NCBI GenBank assembly: GCA_902802755.1 | Contig: CADCNH010000016.1 | Location: 1-49,372 of the forward strand | Direction of reading: 5' to 3' | DNA length: 49,372 bases | Origin: an uncultured Bacteroidota bacterium | GTDB taxonomy: Bacteria; Bacteroidota; Bacteroidia; Bacteroidales; WCHB1-69 | Shown: positions 25,337-34,283 of the stretch, piece by piece | Layout: every line of letters begins with the position of its first letter | Position numbering within the stretch: the stretch's first letter is position 1 | The notes under the pieces: generated by a model | What the model was told of the DNA's origin: nothing | The model's database searches: none | What the model saw: the letters and a program-made list of their open reading frames with translations, nothing else | Translations under genes and position numbers: made by a program

Positions 25337-25370
25337 TAAAAAAAACGGCCCCTTTTGGAGCCGTTTTTTT
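25337..25370 (-). terminator. Rho-independent terminator after groEL
   Basis: Hairpin ACGGCCCC (25345-25352), loop TTTT, GGAGCCGT (25357-25364), with one mismatch, flanked by A- and T-runs on both sides. Reading the minus strand it follows groEL and ends in a U tract; it may also work from the other side. Confidence 0.75.
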
Positions 25371-25390
25371 CCATGATGAAAAACACCCTA

Positions 25391-27028
25391 TTAGTACATT
25401 CCGGGCATTCCGCCGGGCATTCCACCGCCCATAGGAGCTGCCGGAGTTTCTTCCTTGATTTCTGCCAACACACATTCGGTGGTCAGCAACATGCCAGAGA
25501 TAGAAGCGGCATTCTCGATAGCCACACGGGCGACCTTGGTAGGATCGATAACACCAGCTCTGATTAATTTCTCGAATTTGCCAGTACGTGCGTTGTAACC
25601 ATAATCAGTTCTGCCATTCTTCACAGCGTTCACAATCACGGAACCTTCTTTACCAGCATTCTCAACAATCTGACGGAGAGGTTCTTCCAGTGCACGTCTT
25701 ACAATTTCGATACCCACTTTCTGGTCTTCGTTTTCGGGTTTCAGTTTATCCAAAGCAGGAATAGTACGGATGAAGCCTACACCACCACCAGGGATGATAC
25801 CTTCTTCGATGGCAGCACGAGTTGCGTGCAAAGCGTCATCGTAACGGTCCTTCTTCTCTTTCATTTCCACTTCAGAAGCGGCGCCAACATAAATGACAGC
25901 TACGCCACCAGCCAATTTAGCCAGTCTTTCCTGTAATTTCTCGCGGTCATAGTCTGATTTGGTCTTCTCAATCTGAGCTTTGATTTGTGCCACTCTGGCT
26001 TCAATCTGCTCTTTGTCGCCCTTACCGCTGACAATGGTAGTGTTTTCCTTGTCAACAGTGATCTTTTCAGCAGTACCAAGCATATCCACTGTAGCGTCTT
26101 CCAGTTTGAAACCTTTTTCTTCGCTGATAACCACACCACCTGTCAAAATGGCAATGTCTTCCAGCATTTCTTTTCTTCTGTCGCCGAAGCCGGGAGCCTT
26201 GACGGCCACAATCTTCAAACCACCACGCAGACGGTTCACCACGAGAGTTGCCAAAGCTTCGCTTTCAACATCTTCTGAAATCACCAACAGAGGACGGCCT
26301 GTCTGGACCACTTTCTCCAAAATCGGCAGAAATTCCTTCATATTGCTAATCTTCTTGTCATAAATCAAGATGAAAGGATTCTCATATACTGTTTCCATCT
26401 TTTCAGCATCGGTTACGAAATAAGGAGAAATGTAACCTCTGTCGAACTGCATACCTTCCACCACTTTCACATGGGTTTCGGTACCTTTAGCCTCTTCAAT
26501 AGTGATTACACCTTCTTTTTTCACCTTACGCATAGCCTCAGCGATCACTTCACCAACTTTCTTGTCGTTGTTGGCAGAAATAGTAGCCACCTGTTCGATT
26601 TTTTCGTGGCTGTCACCTACTGCTTCTGACTGTTTTTTCAAGCTTTCCACAACTTTTGCCACAGCCATGTCGATACCGCGTTTCAGATCCATAGGATTAG
26701 CACCGGCAGTAACATTTTTCAGACCAGTATTGAAAATAATCTGAGCCAAAACGGTAGCGGTAGTAGTACCATCACCAGCCTGGTCGTTGGTTTTGGAAGC
26801 CACTTCCTTCACCATCTGGGCGCCCATGTTTTCAACAGCATCTTTCAACTCGATTTCCTTGGCAACGGTCACACCGTCCTTGGTAATCTGGGGAGCACCA
26901 AATTTCTTGTCGATAATCACATTTCTACCTTTGGGACCAAGGGTTACTTTTACAGCGTTTGCCAATGCGTCAACACCTTTTTTCAGGCCTTCGCGGGCAT
27001 TCCATTCATATAAAATATCTTTTGCCAT
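25391..27028 (-). CDS. groEL: Chaperonin GroEL (60 kDa)
   Basis: The 545-residue large chaperonin subunit, folding proteins with ATP in a double ring. Seen: [20 protein letters not shown] (nucleotide-binding, near residue 29), [11 protein letters not shown] (near 86), [16 protein letters not shown] (near 283), and [12 protein letters not shown]. The C-terminal Gly-Met tail ([12 protein letters not shown]) is present. It follows groES by 69 bases. Confidence 0.98.
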   Translation of the reverse strand: MAKDILYEWNAREGLKKGVDALANAVKVTLGPKGRNVIIDKKFGAPQITKDGVTVAKEIELKDAVENMGAQMVKEVASKTNDQAGDGTTTATVLAQIIFNTGLKNVTAGANPMDLKRGIDMAVAKVVESLKKQSEAVGDSHEKIEQVATISANNDKKVGEVIAEAMRKVKKEGVITIEEAKGTETHVKVVEGMQFDRGYISPYFVTDAEKMETVYENPFILIYDKKISNMKEFLPILEKVVQTGRPLLVISEDVESEALATLVVNRLRGGLKIVAVKAPGFGDRRKEMLEDIAILTGGVVISEEKGFKLEDATVDMLGTAEKITVDKENTTIVSGKGDKEQIEARVAQIKAQIEKTKSDYDREKLQERLAKLAGGVAVIYVGAASEVEMKEKKDRYDDALHATRAAIEEGIIPGGGVGFIRTIPALDKLKPENEDQKVGIEIVRRALEEPLRQIVENAGKEGSVIVNAVKNGRTDYGYNARTGKFEKLIRAGVIDPTKVARVAIENAASISGMLLTTECVLAEIKEETPAAPMGGGMPGGMPGMY

Positions 27029-27097
27029 AATTCTTATAGTTTTTTATTGATTCTTGATAATTGATGATTTTAAATTAATTTATGACACAAATCACGA

Positions 27098-27373
27098 TTA
27101 AAGAGTGGCATAAATGTCACTTTCTCTCATAATCAGATAAGTTTCGCCATCATACTGGATTTCTGTGCCTGAATATTTGCCATACAAAACGGTATCGTTC
27201 ACTTTCAAAGTCATGGGTTCATCTTTTTTACCGGGACCAACTGCTACGATAGTACCTTTTTGTGGTTTTTCTTTTGCGGTGTCAGGGATGATAATACCGC
27301 CAGCGGTTTTCATTTCTGCTTCGGCAGGTTTCACTAAAACTCTGTCTGCCAATGGTTTGATGTTCATTTTCAT
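27098..27373 (-). CDS. groES: Co-chaperonin GroES (10 kDa)
   Basis: The 91-residue lid of the chaperonin. Seen: [20 protein letters not shown], the mobile loop [18 protein letters not shown] (residues 24-41) and [17 protein letters not shown] at the end. Two possible ATGs, 27373 and 27367. The 300 bases upstream hold several inverted repeats and an octad array rather than a gene; no clear TAnnTTTG box was seen in the first 100 bases. Confidence 0.97.
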   Translation of the reverse strand: MKMNIKPLADRVLVKPAEAEMKTAGGIIIPDTAKEKPQKGTIVAVGPGKKDEPMTLKVNDTVLYGKYSGTEIQYDGETYLIMRESDIYATL

Positions 27374-27496
27374 TGTTGTTTGTTTTTTTTAGTTTATATT
27401 AATTATATTGATTTTTCAATTATTTGTATTTATCAATAATTTTTCTGAAGCATACAACGACAATGCAATAAGCAAAATCCGTGCCAAAAAGAATCA

Positions 27497-27601
27497 CTGA
27501 CAAAATGTCAGCAGCTGCCACAATGTGACAGCCCTGCATTATGCGAATGCAGACACACGTGGCGCGTCTCTATACACCTTAAGGCTGCCACAATATGACA
27601 G
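27497..27601. promoter_or_regulatory. Candidate operator cluster upstream of groES
   Basis: Three related inverted repeats: CTGACA-AAA-TGTCAG (27497-27511, perfect), CTGCCACAATGTGACAG (27515-27531) and CTGCCACAATATGACAG (27585-27601), all of type CTGNCA-n-TGNCAG, 124-228 bases before the groES start. Between them (27551-27571) is a palindrome-like element AGACACACGTGGCGCGTCTC. A binding protein is not identified. Confidence 0.5.
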
Positions 27602-27620
27602 CCCTACATACCTTTATTTC

Positions 27621-27668
27621 ATTGGCACATTGATAATTAGCACATTTACAAATTACTAATTTGCTAAT
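27621..27668. repeat. 8-bp tandem array (6 units)
   Basis: Octads ATTGGCAC, ATTGATAA, TTAGCACA, TTTACAAA, TTACTAAT, TTGCTAAT; ends six bases before the neighbouring gene's stop codon. Confidence 0.75.
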
Positions 27669-27673
27669 TAACA

Positions 27674-28939
27674 TCAATGTTTCGGAGTGTCTATTTGCTG
27701 CACCTTCCCGCTTTTCAAGTCGGAAGCAGAATAGGGTTTTACTCCCTTGGTTTCAACCGAGAGGACTTTCGTTTTCACTTTGGTACCAAAATTCACCTTG
27801 TTGTCCTTATTATCTATGATGTACCCCTCAGCGGTAAAATTCTTTTCCACAATGACCTGCTGGTTATCCTGACGCTTGAAAATGTTGTTGCGGCAGGTAG
27901 TACCCTTAAAGCCCTTCAGTCTGTACTTTTCAAAGCCATCCTGATCCAAAACGAAAGCGTTGAGAATAGCCAACTCTGCTGACGAAAGTTTATAACCAAA
28001 GGGAATGTTCACCTCGGCACTCACACGCTCTGAAATAGTCTGGATGCTGTAGGTATATTTATCCACCGCATACACCAGTTTTCTGACAACCTTATATATA
28101 CCGGGCAGTTTGTTGGTTAGTGTCAACGTAAGAACCACCGTATGGTCATCCTTATCCACCATAGTCCAGTGTTTCACATCCGACATATAGCGGTAGAAAA
28201 GCTGCTGCACATCCAGTTCCCAGGCGATTTTATGAGGCTGAATCTTCCTCACACTATTCATATCAACCTTGTCGATATGCTTTCTGTCCTGCTTGCTATA
28301 ATCATTGGGATTAAAATTATCGATAGAACCCTTAACCGTCTTATTGATATAGCGTTTGTTCAAATCCATCTTCATCTGGATAGAATCTTTCGGACCATTG
28401 ATATTACGCATTTCCACAATGTCACCAATCCATTCGTCAAAGTATATCACCTGACCTTCGCTGGTAGCAGTCAAATCGGAAACCACTTTGTGTTTGACAT
28501 AGTTGGAGGGGAAATCCTTCCAAATCTGGTCATAAACTTTCTTCATAAACGCCTGAATTTCAGCACGTTCTTCTTTCTTGCTTTTCTTTTTCTTACTGTC
28601 ATTCTGAACATGAACCACCACTTCATTCAGCATAACCGGCTGATCTTTCATGGTGATACGCAGCGGCCTACCAAGCGTAAACTTTGACAAGTCGATAAAC
28701 ATGGTCTCATAGCCTACCAAACTGACAATCAAGCTGTCGCGGGTACTGGGCACCTCCAACTTGAAACGACCGTTGATGTCGGTAATTGTACCCACTTCAG
28801 GATAATGTTTGAGATACAGACTCACGTATGGAAGTCCCTTCCCTGATTTGTCGACCACGGTACCTTCAACATTTACTGCCATGGCAGAAAACTGCATCAC
28901 AAGCAACAATATAATACTTACAAACATTCTTGATTTCAT
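27674..28939 (-). CDS. Exported carboxypeptidase-regulatory-like domain protein
   Basis: A protein of about 421 residues. Signal peptide MKSRMFVSIILLLVMQFSAMA; residues 23-105 are a CarboxypepD_reg-like beta-sandwich (VEGTVVDKSGKGLPYVSLYL, GTITDINGRFKLEVP, LIVSLVGYETMFI), found in many Bacteroidetes outer-membrane proteins. A Lys/Glu-rich linker (KKKKSKKEERAE) leads to a 300-residue region of beta pattern that I do not recognise and that resembles DUF5686-type proteins only in layout. ATG 28939 is chosen for the signal peptide. It lies 16 bases after the THUMP-like gene. Confidence 0.72.
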   Translation of the reverse strand: MKSRMFVSIILLLVMQFSAMAVNVEGTVVDKSGKGLPYVSLYLKHYPEVGTITDINGRFKLEVPSTRDSLIVSLVGYETMFIDLSKFTLGRPLRITMKDQPVMLNEVVVHVQNDSKKKKSKKEERAEIQAFMKKVYDQIWKDFPSNYVKHKVVSDLTATSEGQVIYFDEWIGDIVEMRNINGPKDSIQMKMDLNKRYINKTVKGSIDNFNPNDYSKQDRKHIDKVDMNSVRKIQPHKIAWELDVQQLFYRYMSDVKHWTMVDKDDHTVVLTLTLTNKLPGIYKVVRKLVYAVDKYTYSIQTISERVSAEVNIPFGYKLSSAELAILNAFVLDQDGFEKYRLKGFKGTTCRNNIFKRQDNQQVIVEKNFTAEGYIIDNKDNKVNFGTKVKTKVLSVETKGVKPYSASDLKSGKVQQIDTPKH

Positions 28940-28955
28940 GATAAACATATTTTTG

Positions 28956-30251
28956 TCATGATGATTTGACATTTTCCTTAAAACAGCTGATGATAACTTT
29001 TTGTCCATTGTCGAGTGTTGTTCCAAAAATATAGACCTCCCCGCCATCGCCAAGTTTAAGACTTTTCTTCAGCTCGTCGGCACTCTGCGGAAAATTCCGA
29101 ACAGTTACATTGGCCTTCCGAATTGTTTTCAACGCTGTTTTCGCGTCTTTATATGAATAGATATTTTGCACCCGGAATATTCTTCCTGGAAATTCTTTTA
29201 TCAAACTATCAGAGGTATATAAATGAGTATGAGGATGCAACTTATTCAGTCCAAAGTGAGTAGCCAAAGATTTGAATGCACCTGCCTTCAAGATGGCCGC
29301 ATTGGGTTCATACAGGTACTGTCCTACCTGACTGTCGAATTTTGGGATAGCGTTTTGCTCTTCCTCATCCGTGAAATCAAAGCACACCTCCATCATGCTG
29401 TTACCATCGAGCCATAAATTGACCGCATGATACTGTAATAGCTTTTGAACACCAACATCCAACAGCAGGAGCAACTCCTTACACTCGCCATTCACTGCCA
29501 ACACATAAATCTCATTAGTCTCAGGCAATTGGGCCAAGGCACGCTTGATGTCCAACATCGGTGACAATTTCAGCATCACTTTCTTGGCTTTTTGCAATAG
29601 GACATCCTTGTACTGCACCATATTAGGTGTGCAATCCTCCAAACTCACCACCCTTGATCCCTGAACATTCCTACGAGAAGGATCCAAATACAGGAAATCA
29701 ACAGGTTCCATATCCTGAATGAAATCCTCCATGGTGGTTTGATGAATCTGAACGGTTTCAGACTGCAACAATTTCAGATTATGCGACAGAATGTCACACA
29801 ATTGCCGTTGGGGTTCCACATAATGGCAGGTTTCAAACAAATTGGAGAAAAAAAGGGTGTCGATGCCGAAACCACCGGTGAGGTCGGCCATAATGCGGTG
29901 GTTTCCCGTGGAGACACGGCATGCGGTATTCTGGCTGGATTTATTGGTGTCATTTTCGATAGAGACACGGCATGCCGTGTCTCTACATAATATATCGTTG
30001 ATAATAAAACATTTATATTTCGCCGTCATTTCCGACGAACATTGTTCTAACGCCAAGGAGGGAGGAAAAACAAAACGGGGGATAGATGCTAAAAACGGCA
30101 ATTTATCCCTCGTTTTTTGTCGCCCTTGAATCTGCTGCAAGGCAAAGTCAAAGTCTATGTCTTTGTATTTATTCTTTTGCAAGGCCAACTGGCGCACATC
30201 CTCTTGCAGATGTTCGTCAATGAACTGCCACGTTGCTTCATCCACAAACAT
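28956..30251 (-). CDS. SAM-dependent methyltransferase with THUMP-like C-terminal domain
   Basis: A 431-residue protein of the Bacteroidetes family with a class I methyltransferase core followed by a THUMP-like RNA-binding domain. Seen: SAM-binding IMADLTGGFGIDTLFFSNLF near residue 120, DFLYLDPSRRNVQGSRV near 180, then the C-terminal KANVTVRNFPQSADELKKS. It likely modifies RNA; the target is unknown. About 35 extra residues before the SAM motif (residues 86-118) carry TACRVS twice and are encoded by a palindromic DNA element (29911-29985). Its ATG overlaps the rnfA stop codon by one base. Confidence 0.82.
   Translation of the reverse strand: MFVDEATWQFIDEHLQEDVRQLALQKNKYKDIDFDFALQQIQGRQKTRDKLPFLASIPRFVFPPSLALEQCSSEMTAKYKCFIINDILCRDTACRVSIENDTNKSSQNTACRVSTGNHRIMADLTGGFGIDTLFFSNLFETCHYVEPQRQLCDILSHNLKLLQSETVQIHQTTMEDFIQDMEPVDFLYLDPSRRNVQGSRVVSLEDCTPNMVQYKDVLLQKAKKVMLKLSPMLDIKRALAQLPETNEIYVLAVNGECKELLLLLDVGVQKLLQYHAVNLWLDGNSMMEVCFDFTDEEEQNAIPKFDSQVGQYLYEPNAAILKAGAFKSLATHFGLNKLHPHTHLYTSDSLIKEFPGRIFRVQNIYSYKDAKTALKTIRKANVTVRNFPQSADELKKSLKLGDGGEVYIFGTTLDNGQKVIISCFKENVKSS
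29911..29985. repeat. Palindromic element inserted in the methyltransferase gene
   Basis: 29960-29985 is a perfect 26-base palindrome, TAGAGACACGGCA plus its reverse complement. A half copy GAGACACGGCATGC is at 29911-29924, 51 bases away. Both are translated in frame. Confidence 0.82.
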
Positions 30252-30823
30252 TATACCAGATTGGCGAAGCCCATGAATGCCATAGCCAAGATACCAGCAG
30301 TAATCAACGCGATAGGCACACCTTTCATGCCTTTAGGCACGTTCACCAGCTCCAGTTGCTCGCGCAAGCCGGCGAAGATGACAATGGCCAAGATAAAACC
30401 AAGGGCTGATGAAATGGCATATACCGTGCTTTGCAGGATGCTGAAATCTTTCTGTGTCACCAAAATAGCCACACCCAATACGGCACAGTTGGTGGTAATC
30501 AGAGGCAAGAAGATACCCAGTGCCTGATACAAGGACGGGCTGATTTTCTTCAGTATAATCTCCACCATCTGCACCAGAGCCGCAATTACCAGGATAAAGC
30601 AGATGGTCTGCAGAAAGGTGATGTTCAAGGGCACCAGTACGTATGCCTGGATGCAGGAGGTGACAAGGGTTGCCAGCGTCATCACAAAAAGAACAGCGGC
30701 ACCCATACCCAGTGCGGTGTCAACCTTGCTTGAAACGCCCAGGAAAGGGCAAATACCGAGGAACTGCGCCAATATAATGTTATTGACCAATACAGCTCCG
30801 ATAATCATTAGTATGTATTCCAT
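30251..30823 (-). CDS. rnfA: Rnf electron-transport complex subunit A
   Basis: A 190-residue membrane subunit of the Rnf complex, which couples electron flow from ferredoxin to NAD with ion export. Six membrane segments; the family sequences [34 protein letters not shown] and [19 protein letters not shown] are present, including the conserved Cys near 25 and 113. It is the last rnf gene here. A 128-base stretch of heptad arrays separates it from rnfE, an unusual gap in this operon. Confidence 0.95.
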   Translation of the reverse strand: MEYILMIIGAVLVNNIILAQFLGICPFLGVSSKVDTALGMGAAVLFVMTLATLVTSCIQAYVLVPLNITFLQTICFILVIAALVQMVEIILKKISPSLYQALGIFLPLITTNCAVLGVAILVTQKDFSILQSTVYAISSALGFILAIVIFAGLREQLELVNVPKGMKGVPIALITAGILAMAFMGFANLV

Positions 30824-30824
30824 A

Positions 30825-30929
30825 GTTATTAGGTTTCAGGTTTTAGGGGTTAGGTTTTAGGGGTCAGGGGTCAGGAGTCAGGAGTCAGTGATTAGGGGTT
30901 AGTTAATAGTTAATAGTTAATAGATGATA
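30825..30929. repeat. 7-bp tandem array between rnfE and rnfA (15 units)
   Basis: 15 heptads ending next to the rnfA start: GTTATTA, GGTTTCA, GGTTTTA, GGGGTTA, GGTTTTA, GGGGTCA twice, GGAGTCA twice, GTGATTA, GGGGTTA, GTTAATA three times, GATGATA. Confidence 0.88.
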
Positions 30930-30940
30930 TATGGTTTAAA

Positions 30941-30968
30941 ATTTTCAATTTTCAGTTTTCAGTTTTCA
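30941..30968. repeat. 7-bp tandem array overlapping the rnfE gene end (4 units)
   Basis: ATTTTCA, ATTTTCA, GTTTTCA, GTTTTCA. It encodes the last residues of RnfE (KTEN) and its stop. Confidence 0.8.
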
Positions 30969-31570
30969 ACTTTTTTTTGGATTGCAGGTAACGGACAAGG
31001 GCGACGGTAAAGCCGAAGACGAGGAATGCGCCAGGGGCCAAGACAAAGATCAAGATACCGTCTCCTTGGATAAACTTATGGTCAAAGAAGGAGCCGCTGC
31101 CCAGAATCTCACGGACAGAACCGATGATGGTAAGGGCGATGGTAAAACCGATACCCATGCCCAGACCGTCAAGAATGGAATCGCCTACCGTATTTTTGCT
31201 GGCGAAAGCCTCTGCCCTACCCAGCACGATACAGTTGACCACAATCAACGGAATGAAAATACCCAAGCTGGAAGCCAGCGACGGTGCATAGCCCTGAATC
31301 AGCAAGTCAATCATAGACACGAAAGTGGCAATGATGACGATAAACGACGGAATACGCACCTTGTCGGGAATCACATTCTTCAAGAGGGAAATAATAGTAT
31401 TGGACATCAGCAGCACAAAAGTGGTAGCCAAACCCATGCCCAAAGCGTTTTTGACCGATGTGGTGACGGCCAACGTCGGACAGGTTCCCAACACCAAAAC
31501 GAGAACAGGGTGCTCTTTGAAAAAGCCTTTGGTTAAAATATTCTTTGGTTAAAATATTCAGTTTACTCAT
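30952..31570 (-). pseudogene. rnfE: Rnf complex subunit E, frameshifted by a 16-bp tandem duplication
   Basis: The true start is ATG 31570, overlapping the rnfG stop, and reads MSKLNILTK. A 16-base unit (CTTTGGTTAAAATATT on the plus strand) is present twice in tandem, at 31527-31542 and 31543-31558. Removing one copy restores MSKLNILTKGFFKEHPVLVL and then the intact 180-residue frame VLGTCPTLAVTTSVKNALGM. As read, the frame is lost after about 14 residues, and the downstream frame has no ATG. RnfE is a membrane subunit like RnfA (IFIPLIVVNCIVLGRAEAFA is present). Either the gene is off in this cell line, or the site is phase-variable, or the assembly is wrong. The C-terminus is encoded by heptad repeats. 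Confidence 0.85.
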
Positions 31571-32150
31571 GATTTTCCTCCTTTACCTGATTAAAAGCAG
31601 CGACTGCACGGTTGACGGCATCACAAAAAGCACGTGAAGAAATGGTAGCGGCGGTAATGGCATCCACCTCGCCACCGTCTTTTTTCACCTTAAGTTCTTT
31701 CTCAGCGGGATTCATGCCGACAAACTGCTGGATGAAATGACTTTCAGTATCCGTGATTTTGGCACCCAGACCAGGGGTTTCGCTATGTTTCAGCACGGCG
31801 GTACCCAAGACCTTGCCTTCAGCATCCAAGCCGACCATAATATCGAAACGGCCGCTAAACGCCTTGTTGGTGTATGTTTCAACAGCCGCGCCACAGCACT
31901 GACCGTCCTGATATGCCAAATGAACTGTTACAGGATCTTTGTCCCCTTCGACTGTACACTCACAGTCTTTCAGTTCTCCCTGAAAACCAGGAAGTACTTG
32001 GTTAATAGCCGCGGTTTTCTTCTGTTGCTGTGCCATCTCTATCGGGGTTTTCGTCACCGTATAAACGGCGGCGAGAGCCACACCCGCCAAGAGCGCAATC
32101 AAGGTGAGCGTCAGCACCAACTGCAACAGTGTAGATTCTTTTTTCGCCAT
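31563..32150 (-). CDS. rnfG: Rnf electron-transport complex subunit G
   Basis: A 195-residue subunit with one N-terminal membrane helix (LVLTLTLIALLAGVALAAVY) and an FMN-binding domain outside the cytoplasm. The flavin attachment region near residue 170 reads VDAITAATISSRAFCDAV, with Thr before the conserved Ile-Ser. It carries a covalent FMN in known complexes. Start MAKKESTLL at ATG 32150. The stop overlaps the rnfE start. Confidence 0.93.
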   Translation of the reverse strand: MAKKESTLLQLVLTLTLIALLAGVALAAVYTVTKTPIEMAQQQKKTAAINQVLPGFQGELKDCECTVEGDKDPVTVHLAYQDGQCCGAAVETYTNKAFSGRFDIMVGLDAEGKVLGTAVLKHSETPGLGAKITDTESHFIQQFVGMNPAEKELKVKKDGGEVDAITAATISSRAFCDAVNRAVAAFNQVKEENHE

Positions 32151-32179
32151 AGTATTTTTATTTTGATGGTCTAACAAGT

Positions 32180-33166
32180 TTATTTTGCGTATGTTCTCGG
32201 TTTGAAACCCTTATTAATCAAAGGCACGAATGCGTTCATAATCAGGATGGCGAAAGAAACGCCTTCCGGATATGCGCCAAACAGACGGATAATAATGGTA
32301 AGCAGACCGCAACCTACACCGAAGACAATCATGCCCCAGCGGGAAGTAGGAGATGTGACCATATCGGTAGCCATGAAGCAGGCACCCAACATCAAACCAC
32401 CAGTTACAAGGTGGAAGCAGGGATTAGCGTATGTGGTAGGATCTACCACATAGAAAATTCCCGAGAACAAGAAAGCGGTCAACAAGAAAGAAACCGGGAT
32501 TTCCCAAGTGATGACTTTTCTGATCAAAAGGAAGATAGCACCAATCAGCAAAGCGATAGCTGACACTTCGCCGAAGCTGCCGCCCATCTGTCCGAAAAGC
32601 AAATCAACATAAGAGGGCATCTCTGTCATCAAGTCGCCAACAGCCTGACCATTCTTTACACCTTCCTTGAGGATGCCAAGGGGAGTTGGTCCAGTAATGA
32701 CATCTGCTCCGAGATTCCAAATCGGCGTTGGTTTTGGCCAGGTAGTCATCTGCACCGGGAAGGAAATCAGCAGGAACACACGACCCACCAATGCGGGGTT
32801 GAAAGGGTTCTTACCAAGACCACCGAAAGGCATTTTGGCGATGGCGATAGCCACAAAAGCACCAATCATAAGTATCCAAATCGGCAGATTAGCGGGCACA
32901 TTGAATGCCAGCAACAAGCCTGTAATCACAGCCGAGCCATCGGTAATGCTGACATTCCCTTTCAGCATAAAACGCTGTATCAGGTATTCTGTCAGCATAC
33001 AAGTTGCTATTGATACCAAGGTAAGGATGAGTACCGGCAGTCCGAAGTAAAACACAGACACTGCCAATGCCGGCAGGAGCGCAATCACCACCGACCACAT
33101 AATCTTTTTCACGGTCTCTGTGCCATGCACATGGGGAGAACCGGAAACTTGTAACAATCTATTCAT
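32180..33166 (-). CDS. rnfD: Rnf electron-transport complex subunit D
   Basis: A 328-residue membrane subunit (about nine helices). The covalent FMN site is visible as TDMVTSPTSRWGMIVFGVG near residue 272. MPFGGLGKNPFNPALVGRVF is a family signature. It begins the rnf group here, with a -7 box at 33192-33199. In most Bacteroidetes rnfB and rnfC precede it; they are not in this window, upstream being a Dus gene. Confidence 0.95.
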   Translation of the reverse strand: MNRLLQVSGSPHVHGTETVKKIMWSVVIALLPALAVSVFYFGLPVLILTLVSIATCMLTEYLIQRFMLKGNVSITDGSAVITGLLLAFNVPANLPIWILMIGAFVAIAIAKMPFGGLGKNPFNPALVGRVFLLISFPVQMTTWPKPTPIWNLGADVITGPTPLGILKEGVKNGQAVGDLMTEMPSYVDLLFGQMGGSFGEVSAIALLIGAIFLLIRKVITWEIPVSFLLTAFLFSGIFYVVDPTTYANPCFHLVTGGLMLGACFMATDMVTSPTSRWGMIVFGVGCGLLTIIIRLFGAYPEGVSFAILIMNAFVPLINKGFKPRTYAK

Positions 33167-33191
33167 TTATTATTATTCTAAAAATAGAATG

Positions 33192-33199
33192 CAAAAATA
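33192..33199 (-). promoter_or_regulatory. -7 box for rnfDGEA
   Basis: Minus strand TATTTTTG, about 25 nt before the rnfD ATG. Confidence 0.45.
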
Positions 33200-33258
33200 A
33201 GAAAATTATCCTTTGGTTATGCCATTTTATTGGCATTTCGATAGAAAAAATTTTTTCT

Positions 33259-33300
33259 CAGGTTGCAGGGTACAGGGTTCAGATTACAGTAATCAGGGAA
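33259..33300. repeat. 7-bp tandem array at the dus gene end (6 units)
   Basis: CAGGTTG, CAGGGTA, CAGGGTT, CAGATTA, CAGTAAT, CAGGGAA. The dus stop codon (33293-33295) lies in it. Confidence 0.75.
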
Positions 33301-34276
33301 ATAAAAGTTTTTTCACTGCGGCGTCAAAAGCATCGGGGGTCTGAATCACCAGCAATGAGTGCAATTGTTCCTCTGTCAGTTGGAAAGAATGAGCGAAATA
33401 ATGCCACAACTCCTTCAAGACTGGCAGCGTACCGTTAATGCCACGATAAGCTGTCAGCGTCTGCTTTAGATCTTCATAAAATTCGTTAAAACGCAAAAGC
33501 TTTTCCTTCTTGAAGGACTCCTTATCACCACAAAAATTGTTAAATTGGAACGAATCATCATTCTTCGAAGAAAGTACTTTGATTTGCTCCGCCAGCATAG
33601 GATTCCGCAAAATTCCACGTCCTAACATCCATGCGTCTATCTGCGGAAATCTTTCACTTAACATCTGATAGTCAGATATTTCAAAAACATCCCCGCTATA
33701 TATCACACGATGATTGGTCAATGCAAGCAGCTGCTCCAAGGCATTCAAATCCGGTTTGCCCTCATACTGTTGTTTTCCCAATCGAGGATGAATGACGATG
33801 AAATCCAAGGGATAATTGTTCAAGCGACTGACAATCTCCAGCCCTTCATCAACAGAATGCATGCCCAAACGCATTTTCACAGAAAAGCGGTATGGTAACT
33901 TGCAGGCTGTTTCCACAACAGCTTCCACCTCATCGGGATACGGCATCAGGCCACAACCGCGGCGTTTACGCACAATTGGGGCCATCGGACAACCTAAGTT
34001 CCAGTTGAAACTATTCAAGCCATATTCCTCATGCAACACATGCATAGTATCGGCAAAATGTGCTGGGACAATGCCCATCAACTGCGGAACTGTCTCCACA
34101 CACTGGTTGTTTGCAGGGTTAAAATCCTTCCACTTCCGCACATTCAGTTTGGTGGTTTCCTGCACGGGCATAAAAGGAGAAATAGCGGCATCAATGCCGC
34201 TATAATGACGATATAAACAATTTCGGAAATGGTACAATGTAAGGCCGTGCAACGGCGCTAACCAAAGTGCTGGCAT
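33293..34276 (-). CDS. tRNA-dihydrouridine synthase family protein
   Basis: A 327-residue flavoenzyme that reduces uridines in tRNA. Seen: LAPLHGLTLYHFR at the N-terminus, the catalytic Cys in NWNLGCPMAPIVRKRRG (near residue 95), FSVKMRLGM, HPRLGKQQYEGKPDL and YSGDVFEISDY, MLGRGILRNPML. All Dus landmarks are present; which uridine is modified is not known. It precedes rnfD on the same strand, after a short intergenic region. Confidence 0.9.
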   Translation of the reverse strand: MPALWLAPLHGLTLYHFRNCLYRHYSGIDAAISPFMPVQETTKLNVRKWKDFNPANNQCVETVPQLMGIVPAHFADTMHVLHEEYGLNSFNWNLGCPMAPIVRKRRGCGLMPYPDEVEAVVETACKLPYRFSVKMRLGMHSVDEGLEIVSRLNNYPLDFIVIHPRLGKQQYEGKPDLNALEQLLALTNHRVIYSGDVFEISDYQMLSERFPQIDAWMLGRGILRNPMLAEQIKVLSSKNDDSFQFNNFCGDKESFKKEKLLRFNEFYEDLKQTLTAYRGINGTLPVLKELWHYFAHSFQLTEEQLHSLLVIQTPDAFDAAVKKLLFP

Positions 34277-34283
34277 CTCTCTC

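Noticed and set aside
25391..27028. Various plus-strand frames over groEL and other genes
   Set aside because: These are antisense shadows with no domain pattern, and the sense strand holds conserved genes.
30825..30929. Telomere-like repeat (units such as GGGGTTA, GGTTTTA)
   Set aside because: The resemblance to telomere repeats is limited to a few units; the array drifts to GGAGTCA and GTTAATA and sits in the middle of an operon.
31307..31570. A separate 87-residue protein over the rnfE start
   Set aside because: After its first 14 residues it is the out-of-frame reading of rnfE produced by the 16-bp duplication.
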